Assembly (NCBI GenBank): GCA_024305405.1 | Contig: JAKNDB010000107.1 | Span: forward strand, 558,001 to 622,000 | Length of the DNA: 64,000 bases | From: Dirofilaria immitis | Taxonomy: Eukaryota > Nematoda > Chromadorea > Rhabditida > Onchocercidae | Direction of reading: 5' to 3' | Part shown: one piece after another, positions 47,730 to 59,445 of the stretch | Numbering within the stretch: position 1 is the first letter of the stretch | Layout: every line of letters starts with the position of its first letter | The notes under the pieces: generated by a model | Database searches by the model: none | What the model was told of the DNA's origin: nothing | What the model saw: the letters and a program-made list of their open reading frames with translations, nothing else | Made by a program: the position numbers and the translations under genes

Positions 47730-49535
47730 AATTTAATGCTTAGATAAATAAAATAAGTTTTGTACTTGATCATACTGCTTAATAAAATTCAATTAGACGC
47801 TTAAAAAGTTTTATTTAAAAATAACACGGACTATAATGATTACATATAAAAATAAATAATATTAAAGTAGCATAAATAATGAGATTTTTCTGGAAATTTT
47901 TTTTTAAATTAATTTTTTCCAATCAAAATATTTGACATTTTTTTTCGTATCAATAAAAATATTTTTAATAACATGAAATTGTTAAAAAAAATTAAATTTT
48001 GTTTAATTGTTTCTTCAGCATTTTGAATTCTATACAAATGTATATGGCTCACTTAATTGTGATTTAATTCTTCGAATTTTTTTCTTTCCTATCGCACAAT
48101 TGTATATGAAAAGAGTTATAAATCAATTTAGGTGTAATTTTAAATTATAAACTATTTTTCTGAAATTGATTTTTATCAATTTTAATTTTGTAAGAGGAAA
48201 AATTTCTTGCAAAATACTCTAATCACAGAATAAATTGCTGTATTTATTTAGGCATTTAATAGCATATCTTTATTTTAATAAATCGATATTTTTATCAAGT
48301 TTTCACAGGATGAAATTCATTTTGATTATCTTCATCTGATATTTTTGAAAAGCTTTCACTATCGAATTTAAGAAAAGAATAATTAAAAATCAAAAAGGTT
48401 TTCATAATCAAACAAGGAAAACAAAAAGGTTTCTTCGAAAGGCCTTCACTGTCGAATCTACGAAAAGAATAATTGAAAAATCAAAAAAAGTTAGGCATTA
48501 AGATGATTAAGTAAATTGAAGAAGGTACATCTCGATTTGAATATGATCCAAAATTATTTCCTTCACTTCAGAGCTAAATTTACAATCGAAATTTCAACTT
48601 TTTTTCCCGTCTAATTAGGACCTTAGTGATATCGTAAAACTAAATATGAAAAAAATTTTTAAATGCAAATTTTCAATGGCTAATCAAGTTGCAAAAATGT
48701 TTGATCATATTGCTAACTTTGCTTTGCCATCAATTATTAATTTTAAGCATATATATTATTCGGACGGTGATGTAATCAAACTTTTTCGATAACGCTGTAA
48801 TTTGGTATAAGTTATTAAATTTTGAATTTAGATTAAATTTTATAATGAATTGATGATTTGAAAACAAACATATACATATACATATATTTACATATTTTTA
48901 TTCTTCACTATTTCTTAACATCGCAATCTTTCAAAATAATCGATAATTGAAATAATTGAAAATATATCAATTATATTATCAATTAAAATTAAAATCATAA
49001 AAATAATATACAGTATTCAAACTGTCTTATTACAATAAAAGTGATGATAACATTTCGTCATTCAAACATATACAAAAATTGATAATAATTCGATAAAAAT
49101 TTCATGCTTGTCTAATATACAAGAAAAATATTTCTAAAAAAAAAAAAATAATAATAAAAATAAGAATTAGTGATAAATAGAAAATTCAATGATAAAAATT
49201 TGAGCTATCTTAGCAAGAAATATCAAATGGATTATTATTACAAACAGGTTGATGATTTCTGTATAATTATCTTGCTTCTTGCTGCCACTAATACATGATA
49301 CCTGCTAAAAATACTATCATTCGAAGTAAATTATTTATTTTAAATTGTAAATGTAATTATAAATATAACAACTTATCGTCTCATTATTCGTATGATATTT
49401 TGCAATTTGGCATATCAACGATAATATAAGTTGTATTTTATACTTAATATTGAAAAAATTTTACAGTTTGCACATATATATATATTAAAGATTAGATAAG
49501 TAATCATTTATCAGATAAGTAATCAAATGCTTACT
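47730..49535. other. Intergenic between convergent IFT81 and the 49.5-kb gene
   Basis: AT-rich with no supported exon. A diverged direct repeat of about 56 bases is present: 48347-48403 and 48437-48491, both containing AAAAGAATAATT with CACTRTCGAAT upstream. Confidence 0.5.
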
Positions 49536-52368
49536 TTATAATGAATTCCCATAGACGCGAATACAATTTTGGAGCATGCAACGATCAAAGTTTTTCTTAG
49601 AATCAGACGATGGTGCTTGCAGTTCGAATTGGTCTGCTTCTTCTTCCTGAAAATAGCAAATTTAAATTGAAATGACTTGCAGCAATCTCGGAACATCTGA
49701 TTATTTCTTCTATTCCAAAAAAAAAAATTATCAGAATTCAATTCATGAAGAATTACTGAACATAGAAACCCCACAAATAATATTTGATACAACTTTCACA
49801 ATCCCCTATCTTCAAATAAATTTCTGATATCCACGATACGATATATGATTCATGGTATGTACAAGTTGATGCTAAAATAATATATGTTTCAGTGTCTATC
49901 TATTATTATAGGTTCATTTTAAAAATTTAACAAAATACCTCAAATTCCGCATTAAGGAAATCTCCTTGAGCGTATGGAAGTGGAAAAAAGATTCATGAGA
50001 AATTTTGACAGCTTTGATCGCATCTTCATGATTGCATCGGACGGAAAGTGATAAGTAACGCGCCACAATCAATCCCGAAATGGTTAAACCATCCGTGTCG
50101 CAAGCAACGCAAACACGTGATTCTGCAATCACACAGGGATCGCGCATTGGATTCATCGATATTTAGAAGCTTCCCATGATTACTTAAGACAATATTCAAT
50201 AACATACAACTTGATAGTATCGCTAAAATTTATTTCATTGCAAAACGCTTCAATTTAATATTTAATTTACTATCAACCTATCATCTTTCCTTTGATCTTA
50301 ATGATAATGGAATAATGTTGTAAGATTTCATTCCTAGTAAACAACCATTGTAAATTCCATTTCTTTCAACAATAAAACCTACAATAGTTACCTTTACATC
50401 GCCATTTGTGTATTCGAGCGAAAACATCCATTGAAATTGAAAGAACTGAAGGATTCTGAATGATGATCATCGTCTCATCATCAAATAATGGAAGCAATCC
50501 TTTCAAATCAAATCCAAAATCCAGAAATTCCGAGTAAACCACTAAACAATCAATCTAAAAGTAATATGTAATTTTACTAAAATTAGAATTTCATCTGCTT
50601 TATCCCATAATTAACCTGTAAGTTGTATAATTTGTACATATCAATATGCAAATAAATTTGTGTGAAATTATACTTTCAAGAGTGAAATTCTCGAAAGTTA
50701 GAAAGCAGAAATCTCATCGATAGGTGATAGATATTCCTTGGAAATGGAAGTTTGTATTTCAGGATTTCGCATTAATCGAAATATTCAAAGCATACATCCT
50801 TCTCTTTCAGCAGATGAAAATCGCCATGAGTAAGTGAGCGTAACGATGCAATATAGAGATCTTGAAGTACGATCTTTATATCAATTTTTACGGCTGGTAT
50901 TGCAGAAAAAGTAGCGTATGCTTTTTCCTTCCATTCTTCCAAATCGTTACATTTTGTTTCAGCTATAACTTCACGAATTTTCTTCGTTGGTGTTGGCTGA
51001 AAATTTGCATACATTTTTAATTTAATAAAATTATTGATTGTTTAATTATTTAATTTAAATCATTTAATATATTATTAAAAAACATCTATTCTCCATCTAG
51101 GAAAATTGATGAATAACAAAAAGTTCGATTTTCTAAACTTCAATTTACGTTATATGAAAGGTGTAAGATTCAACATTAAACAATGAAATTCATAAAAAAC
51201 AAAGCTAAATAATTAAAGTTCGAAAGATGTCATCTTTCAATTCCAGAATCAACAGTTCATTATTTAAGATTAAAAAATAACACGTCCTGCGAATTAAACG
51301 CTATATTAGTCCAATTATATAGATGTTTTATTTTCTATCAGTCAATTGATGTTGAATATTCAATATTATTGGGAATTAATTTCTCGCAGAGCTTCTTGAA
51401 TCTATTGAATTTGCATTCCATAACAACAAACTAAAACTTACTGTTCCATCAGGTAATTTATACATAATGTAACAAAAATTCGATCCGATTCAGGTATAGT
51501 TTCATTCAAAAATTTTAATGCGAAATGCTTACGACCTGCTCGCTCTTTTTCAAAATCGCTTGACTGAAATGAAATGACGAGAGAAAGAAAAAAAAAGACA
51601 TAATTTCTCTTATCAAATTGATCATTGCTTTTTAAATTTCAAAGCGATTTTTTCATTTTTTTCAATATTTTTTTTCTATGAAATAATCGTTTATTTTCAA
51701 AGAAAGAAAAAAAAAAAAAGAATTTTGCGATTATTTTCTGATATTACTTCAAGTTGTTGCTTGTAGAGATTGTATGCAACACCAATTAATTGAACAGGAC
51801 TTGAAGTACCAATTGCTCCAACACCAACTTCAACACATCGATCAATTAAATCATCATCAATTCGTTCACTTTCATTTGCCAATGATTGACGAACTTCACG
51901 TTTTATAATACTTAAGCGACATTTCTAGAAAAAATGTAAAAATGTATGTAAATAATTTTTTGTTGATTCTTGATATTTTTCTAATTCCTCTCGATCGATT
52001 CCTGATCATTTTTTTCATTCTTGCTAACTTTTGATCTCTTTCTCATCTTATTTCTTAACTGTTTACCATTTATCCAAATAAATGAACAATTCATTCAAAT
52101 AAAGATTAGATTTAAGTTCGAATGAACTGATAAGATGAAAATCTCAGCTTATCACTAAAAATGCTTAGTATTTTTAGGCATTTTTTCCCATATTTTTGAT
52201 GATTTTTATCATTGTATCATTGTATGTATCCATGAAACACATGTAAAAATCATCTCATAAATTTGATTTTCAATTTGATGAAAAGAAAAAATAATAACCA
52301 GTGATGGTGGAAAAACAAAATGGTTAAGTTGTCGCATATCAAAAATAAATCGATTCGAAGGTAAATAC
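49536..52368 (-). CDS. Conserved protein of unknown function, 5' end not found
   Basis: Exons: 52368-52299, 51924-51748, 51563-51442, 50996-50796, 50554-50392, 50122-49939, 49646-49536; phases match throughout once two bases are restored (A5 51474-51478 and A6 49984-49989, plus strand). Segments: RFIFDMRQLNHFVFPPSL, EVGVGAIGTSSPVQLIGVAY, HFALKFLNETIPESDR, YKLPDGT, KIDIKIVLQDLYIASLRSLT, GLLPLFDDETMIIIQNPSVL, SMDVFARIHKWRCK, DTDGLTISGLIVARYLSLS, FFPLPYAQGDFLNAEFE, and the end CMLQNCIRVYGNSL. No signal peptide, membrane helix or catalytic motif is evident; it looks like a globular cytoplasmic protein of 350 residues or more. A weak guess from memory is the C12orf4/DUF2362 family; I cannot confirm it. 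The first exon starts in phase 2, so at least one upstream exon is missing. Confidence 0.7.
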
Positions 52369-54252
52369 CTGGAAAAGAGAAAAAATAAAAGAGATCATAA
52401 CAAACTTAGCATATAAACTTTTGTTTTTTTTTTCGCTAATAATTTTCTTTTTCAATTCGTAATAAATTTTTAGAAATGTTTTCGTCATTTTAATCAAAAA
52501 GTCACAATGTTCGCATTTAAAGTTCAATATCAAAATTTTACGAATCATAAATTATTTCCATTTTCATTCTCGAAAAGATTACATTTTGCTTCTGAATGAT
52601 AAAGCAAAATTATCTTTTTTTTTTTGTTCTTCTCTCTCTTCTACTTATCATTTAGAGATTAGAAAGAAAATAATAGCTGATATTTTGTTATGTAAAGCTT
52701 ACAACAATGTAAATTTGAATTTAAGACTAATCTTTATGATTGAAATATGATATAAAAGCAAAAATAGAAACAAAAAAAAAGGAAGCATAAATGATTTCAT
52801 GCCTCATTTGAATATTGAAATATATTCCAACTCAGAAAAATAATTGAGACAATCTTTACGACTAACCAAGAAACCTTTCTCACTAATATGCACCGTAGAT
52901 ATTTTGTAGGGCAAATAATGCCGCGTAAGAAAGAAAGTATTTTACATTTTCAGGATATATCCTTATCCCTTCCTTTCTTTTTTCTAAGTCATGGATTTTT
53001 TTTCGAGAATATTGCATAGTTCATACATTTCTCGCCCGATTATATTGATGTAAAACTTAGCTCATCTTACAACCATTACTGGTTTCGTCTTATAAAATAG
53101 TAATATGCATTAGAGCAGATACATATCGATTAGATATTCTATTTCAAATTCTGCTTTTAATCTCAGAAGCAATAAATATATGAGTAAAATCATGAGGAGT
53201 AAAATCAAGAGATTTCTCCAGCTAAAATTTCAGTTGCGAATTGATTCCCACCTGATAGCAAAGAATATTCAAATCTAATATTGATACTGTGAAAATCTTA
53301 GACAGCGACAAGGCTGAATGAGAAAAATTTATCAATTTATTTTGATAACATTTCAAAAAACAGTTTATTTTTTCACTCTCTACATCCATTCGAAATTATA
53401 AGCGCTTTTTTTATGTTGCATTTCTTTTACAAAATTTCAATGATAAACCTGAACAGCTCAATCAATTTTGGTAAATGTAGTTATAAGTGATTATAGAGCA
53501 AAACTATCATCATAAAGTATCTTTTAATTTGTTCTGAAAAACTGGAATAAATATAATATCACAGCAACAAAAAACTAGTAATATACAAATTTGAACATAA
53601 ATTAGAGCAACGTTATATACAAACAAACAAATATAAATATTATTCAAATAGAACTAAATTCTCAATAAAAGACCTAAATGCCATAAAAATCGTAGAAAAT
53701 AATCAAACATTCTAATAGCTTATGTTTACAATTAAATTAGTTATGCAACAACCGAAAAAGAGAAAAAACAGGATGTTCATATTTCGCAGAATTTGCAGAT
53801 ACAATATGATATGAAAACATTAATGTAATGACATATTAGACAAAAGTCATCACTATGCAATCTATATTTTGGATGATCTACCAAAATTCCAGTAAGACAG
53901 AGTTCAAATGACATTCTAATTTTTTGTGCGTGTCATTTTATTTTTAAAATAATAAATTCAAAATTTAATAGGTTTGAGAATTCTTGGTATATTATAACTA
54001 AATGCATCTGCTATTTTCAAAGCTATTCTAGATTTGAATGCCAAAAGATGTTCAGATATCATTCATTTATGTTGAATATCGTTTATACATGAAACATCAT
54101 AACAGTATTTGACATCAGATATCCAATGCTAAATAAAAACTACTATAAAGCTGATATAAGGAATAAACAGCAATAATTTATTTCATTTTTAGCTATGCTG
54201 GTTTCCATTTTAAAAATGATAACAATTTCAAATCGAACATGTTATTAAATTA
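52369..54252. other. Spacer between BED gene A and the 49.5-kb gene
   Basis: Probably contains the missing 5' exon(s) of the downstream minus-strand gene and the 3' UTR of BED gene A. I could not place any exon with confidence. Confidence 0.35.
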
Positions 54253-57200
54253 TCAGGATATTCCAGCATCATCATCCAAAATTTGCGCAACTTCATCCAA
54301 TTCAAGCAATTGTTCATCCATGAATTTTCTGATCCGTCGCATGCAGACCAATGATTTCTGCATTGGAAATGACGACAATTCCTCTGCAAGTCCGCTAACT
54401 GAAAAGCCAGAAATCATACTTGGTAAAACTTTGAAACAAAAGATATGTTTGGCATTACCTAAAATTCAAACTCGACTTCAATCTGTATTTAAAAAGTGAA
54501 AACGGTCGCTTTTTCTAATTTAAAATCGAACAAAACAGTTTACCAAAAGAATTTATGCGTTTTTGAAAAGCTGCATTTCTTCCAATACTAAAAGTTCGAG
54601 AACGACCACTGCCAGTCGGACAGCCCGGATTTTGCTGATGCTTCTGTAACAAATTAAACATAAGCGATTTGCAACTTACTACTCAAATGAATCGCGTAAA
54701 TACAAATATTTCAAATCACGGTTTCCAAAAATATACCGGAGATATTCCTTCAAATGTTGAATTGTGCGCGCTGGTGAATGCTTGCATATTCCTGTTAGCA
54801 GCATCACTGCTTCCGTTCATTTTTATATCACTTGCTAAAATATTTTTGATGCATAAAATTTCGAATATTCCATAGTTAAAAATCAAAAGAATGCTAAATT
54901 TTGGAAATATAAGGGACTGTCAGTAAAAATTATCAAATTATCATGGACCTTACCACGTACTCATAAATAAATTCAAAAAGACATGAAATCGAAATTGTTA
55001 ATGATAAAAGATTTTGATCTTTACATGATATTGCGGCAGAAAGAACGGAAATGAAAAGATCTTATCTTTTTCTGCATCTGTACCTTATATTTTGACATTT
55101 AACACTTTATTTTATGATATGAATTATGAATATAAGAAGCTGCAATAACCTGAGCAGTGGGATAACCCATTTACTATATCCAAATACGAAAGTATTTGAA
55201 ACAAAAATTCTTGAAAACAAATTTGATTGATCTCTCAATATCGAACAACTATGAAAAGGATATCTATAAGGAAAATATACCAATAGATGAAGAAACACTG
55301 CTTTCTTTCCTGTATCTCTGTTCATCGTTTTCAACGATTCCTGAAACTAAGTTACAAAAATAAACCACAAGTTTTATTATTTTTTACTAATACTTTTCTA
55401 GATTTTCTGCAGTCACAAATTGCAGTACCGTCATATTCTTCTCCAGCTCCGGTTACACTTCCATCCTGTTCCTCATCAACATAAGCATATGAAACGGCAT
55501 TTGAAGAAGGTTGTTCCTCTGAACCACATGCATTTGCAGTAGCCATCATTCTTAGCTCACACAATTGTTTTTTCCTCTAAATGATGAAATTTAATATAAT
55601 CTAATAAAGAGCAAAATAATTTCGCAAATATTTACTCAAAAGATAGAGGATTTTTGACTTATGATTTTCTGAAAAAGTTACGACTTATTCTAGTTTATAG
55701 ACTTTCTTTATTTTTCATAATTACTTAACATATAGTCAACCCATCACTCAGGCAAACTAAAAACAAAAAAGTCCATGGACATTGAACACATGAAAGTAAT
55801 GAATTATATAACCCACGGCTTCTGCAAAAACTGAGCATTTGAAAAGTAATGAGAAAATTGCAAAATAATTGCATTCATCGTAAAGGGTGCGCAACCGGTA
55901 AAAAAAAGGTACACAACATTTGAAAGAGAGAAGAGAAAACTAACTGATTTCGAATTCAGATGGTTCACATTATCAGTGTGAAGATGAAAAATTTTTTTAT
56001 AACAAGAAAATTTTGCACGCTCTGTAGAAAATAATGAAAATATCTCTGAACAGTTTAAAAACAATTAAATTTGAGTTTTTGAATGGATTAACCTTTCCTT
56101 CAATGTCGAAATAGTCTGTAAATGACGACTAAAATGATATTTAAAAAAAAAAAAAAGAAAAACAAACTTTCTGAATCTCTTCCCATTCTTTTTGAGTTAT
56201 CACAGATTCAGAAATATGCCTTGATCTCAAATGCCTCATCAAATTTCCAGAGCACGCATAAGCAACATGCGTACCACACATTCTACAATCAGCGCTTTTG
56301 CGATTACGGGTGAAATAACGCCAACATGGATGTTCAGTTCCATGTCCGCCACGTCTTTCTGAACCTTCTTTGGACGACAATGGTTCATCAGCTGGCCGAT
56401 TAACCGACGATTTTAGCTGTAATTTCATCTGCCACGACTGTTCAAATTCGGTGGCGATCTGAAGCATACGATCTTATAGAAATGATGAGAAAAAGCTTAA
56501 CATAGAATTTATATTCAAATTCAGAGAAAGTTTAAATCCTTCAAACCTGAAACTTTCCGATGGAATTATCTTTAATAATTTGATAGCAATATTGAGTTCT
56601 TCATTTCAAAATGCTCATTGTTCAAATGAAAGAGACAATATAAAAGGGAGATAAAACAAATCAATTTTAAAATAGAATACATATCCACCAAATGACTGCA
56701 TAAAATAATAAAAACGTGTCAAATAGAAATTGGCTAAAATGAAATCTGATTTAGTAGATTACTTCAAAATAATGCTAAGATTTTTCCTTCATTACTGGAA
56801 ATTTCAACTTACTATTGATACATAAAACTGCAATTAACATTAGCTTATAATTCTAAATATGAATCGGTATTTCATCTCGCAAAAACTTAGTTTCTTTCTG
56901 TCTTCCAACTCATAAGATAATACATACTAAGTATATCAATTTCGCATTTTATAAGTATATTATAAATTAGTTTTATACTCACAACTAAAACTGACATTTT
57001 TCTGTTTGTATAAACATCAATGAGAAAAAATATAAACTAATTTCAAGAAAATAGCTCATCTTCACAAGATAAATCGCTTAAAATAAGCTCTATTTCCCAC
57101 TATTTCTCAAAACGAGCATTCCTTTATCTATAAAATCATAAACAAATAAATGCTATGAATTAATCCCAAAACGAATTAAAAGGAGAAAGAATAACCAGAG

Positions 57201-58116
57201 ATTCAATATTCCTAAACTCAATTTCAAATATATCATCACCAACTCTTTTCTTACTGCTGAATTTCCTATTTCCCGCACAAATAAGTAGCCATAAATTCAT
57301 GCAATATTAAGACAAACTTACTCATAAAAAACTTTAAGACGAGTATGAAAATTCATACTGATTGGTAGTTTAATACAGTAACTATACAATTTTTTGAAAA
57401 TATACCTGAGGGTGACAATTCATGAAATGTTCTATAGCTTTCTGAATATCGACAGGTTTGATTCGTTGCGTACAGATACGACAAACCATAGAATCAAGAT
57501 CGTCAGATTTATGCATATAATCCCAACACGGATGATCCAGGTCACGACCAACTGCTGAAATCCCTGACGTTAAATGTCCGATTCATTACTGAGTGATTCC
57601 GAAAAGATTCTAAGCAATATCTTTCTACTATTGACGAAAATCATTCAAAATATTTGCACATAAATAAGAAAAAGAACTCGCAAAAGGCAAAGAAAAATGT
57701 TTTGTCATTATATTAAGAATTTTTTTCTCACACTAACTTAATTTCGAATAAAACAGAATTACTTTATCTTCTGCTCTAAACTGCCTGAAAACGAATGGTA
57801 TTATCATAAACAGTTAATCAGAGAAAGCCACTTGATTAATTGGGGCTATAAAGTTATATAAGGGCGAACGAATAGTTATGATGCTCATAATGGTTGATTA
57901 TCAGACAACACAGATGTAAGACAACAAACCATCATCGGAATTATCGCCTTGAGCAGTAAACTGTTGTGATATGATAGCTGATATATCTGCCAAAGCACTG
58001 GCAGTCGCTGTCGCTTCTACTAAGGCGAATGTTTTCTCGGGATCCCGCTTGATCATAAATGTAGCAGAATCAACACTTTGTTGTTGCGCGGTAAAATTGT
58101 TCGGATCGAGATCCAT
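54253..58116 (-). CDS. BED-type zinc-finger protein A
   Basis: Exons: 58116-57930, 57554-57406, 56458-56168, 55576-55429, 54834-54737, 54643-54544, 54398-54253; all phases agree and no frame break is needed. Order: an Ala-rich helix (EATATASALADISAIISQQ); a first zinc-finger-like segment (DHPCWDYM, MVCRICTQRI, AIEHFMNCH); a helix (EFEQSWQMKLQLK); a BED finger (EHPCWRYFTRNRKSADCRMC, GTHVAYACSGNLMRHLRSRH); acidic and Ser-rich segments; a C-terminal helix (SFPMQKSLVCMRRIRKFMDE). BED fingers are DNA-binding folds first seen in boundary-element factors and hAT transposases; no transposase domain is present, so a nuclear regulator is more likely. The ATG is 73 bases downstream of a small upstream ORF's stop. 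Gene B is a close paralogue with the same exon plan. Confidence 0.85.
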
Positions 58117-58188
58117 CAAATAAATTTCTGATATTCCAGCAATCGTTCTATGAAAAAATCCCGCACAATGAGCATTGTAAACAATTTA

Positions 58189-58407
58189 TCAATCTATATT
58201 TTGCATTACGCGAATAAAAAATAATACCGCCCCGAAGTTGAGAGTTGAAAGTATGACTGTCAAATAGCAAGCAAAAAGAGTAAATGAAACTTTTACGTAT
58301 AACCAGGAACAGACAATATAACAAACCAAACCGATGAAATCAATCACTAATCCAAGCATATAACGCCAACCAATGTTTAATTGCGGCTCCAGCGTGAAAA
58401 TCATCAT
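58189..58407 (-). CDS. Small membrane-protein ORF upstream of BED gene A
   Basis: A single-exon frame of 72 residues, MMIFTLEPQLNIGWRYMLGL at the start, with two hydrophobic segments (about residues 16-38 and 41-66: FIGLVCYIVCSWLYV; LFACYLTVILSTLNFGAVLF). A TTAATTCAG acceptor-like site lies about 25 bases before the ATG. The stop is only 73 bases from the BED A start, the spacing seen within nematode operons. Codon content is less AT-biased than the shadow frames nearby. I recognise no family; it could be a fortuitous frame in the 5' region of gene A. Confidence 0.4.
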   Translation of the reverse strand: MMIFTLEPQLNIGWRYMLGLVIDFIGLVCYIVCSWLYVKVSFTLFACYLTVILSTLNFGAVLFFIRVMQNID

Positions 58408-59445
58408 CCCACTTTTAACATTAATAAAGGATCCTGAATTAATCTGCGTACTTAGCGGGTTTGAAAAAGTCGCTGATCACTTTTCCATTTGCATCTCAAT
58501 TATTCACCAAACACGCTCACTATGTCTTCCTATTTCCGTAAATTAGTAATTTGCAATTTACATATGCAGATTTGACTGCAAGGAATTATAGTTATCACCA
58601 AAAAAAAGTGACTTCAGTCTAATTATAATTTAACCACATTTATATTGTAAATATAAAGACTGGGAACTTTTCATTATAATAGAAGAATAAGATGGAGAAA
58701 AATAAATCAACCAAATCTGAAAATTTATATAATCTGATTTGACTTTATGAATTTTAAATAAAAATTCATTTATTAAGAGTTGAGATTACAATAAATACGA
58801 AGATAATGCAAAATATATTTGAGGTATGGTATGTGTAACATGCCATATTTACAACATCCTACGGCTAATCAGCTTGTTACAATATCACGATTATGTTAAG
58901 AAGCTCTTTTTTGATATTTAATTATAATAGTTTCTTTAAGGTTATAAGGATTAGTGGATAAGTATGCTTCAGGAAAATTATTCAAGGAGAGCATAGTCAG
59001 GCACTACGCAAATACCATCACAAAAAATGTAAATTTCCACGAAACAACAAAAATGCAATCAAGAATGTCTAATTGAACTTTCACGAAAATCATTCATTCT
59101 ATATCATCAATAAAATTGCTACCCAAGATACTTTTTAAAAGTAGATTTATAAATTCATATTCCTCAGTCAAAATCTTTCCTAATCAGGTCTCGTTACTTT
59201 TAACAGAATTCGGTTGAAAAGACAATATTATATATACATATATATATGGTAAAGAAATAATAAACTGATTTTTCTAATCGAACAGATTCTCTAACTCTGA
59301 ACTATTTTTTTAAAAATCCGAAAATAGGAAATGTATATTTAAACTCATTTCATATAAGTTCAGGAATTAATCAAACGAACACTCGACATATAAATTACAG
59401 TTACATCACATATATAACACACAAGATTTTGTTAAAGAAAGATTA
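58408..59445. other. Spacer between BED genes B and A
   Basis: AT-rich with a short TATATA run near 59225-59250 just to the left of the gene B end; no supported exon. Confidence 0.45.

Noticed and set aside
54239..54499. Plus-strand 86-residue frame
   Set aside because: It is the shadow of the terminal BED A exon on the minus strand, whose paralogue in gene B confirms the true frame.
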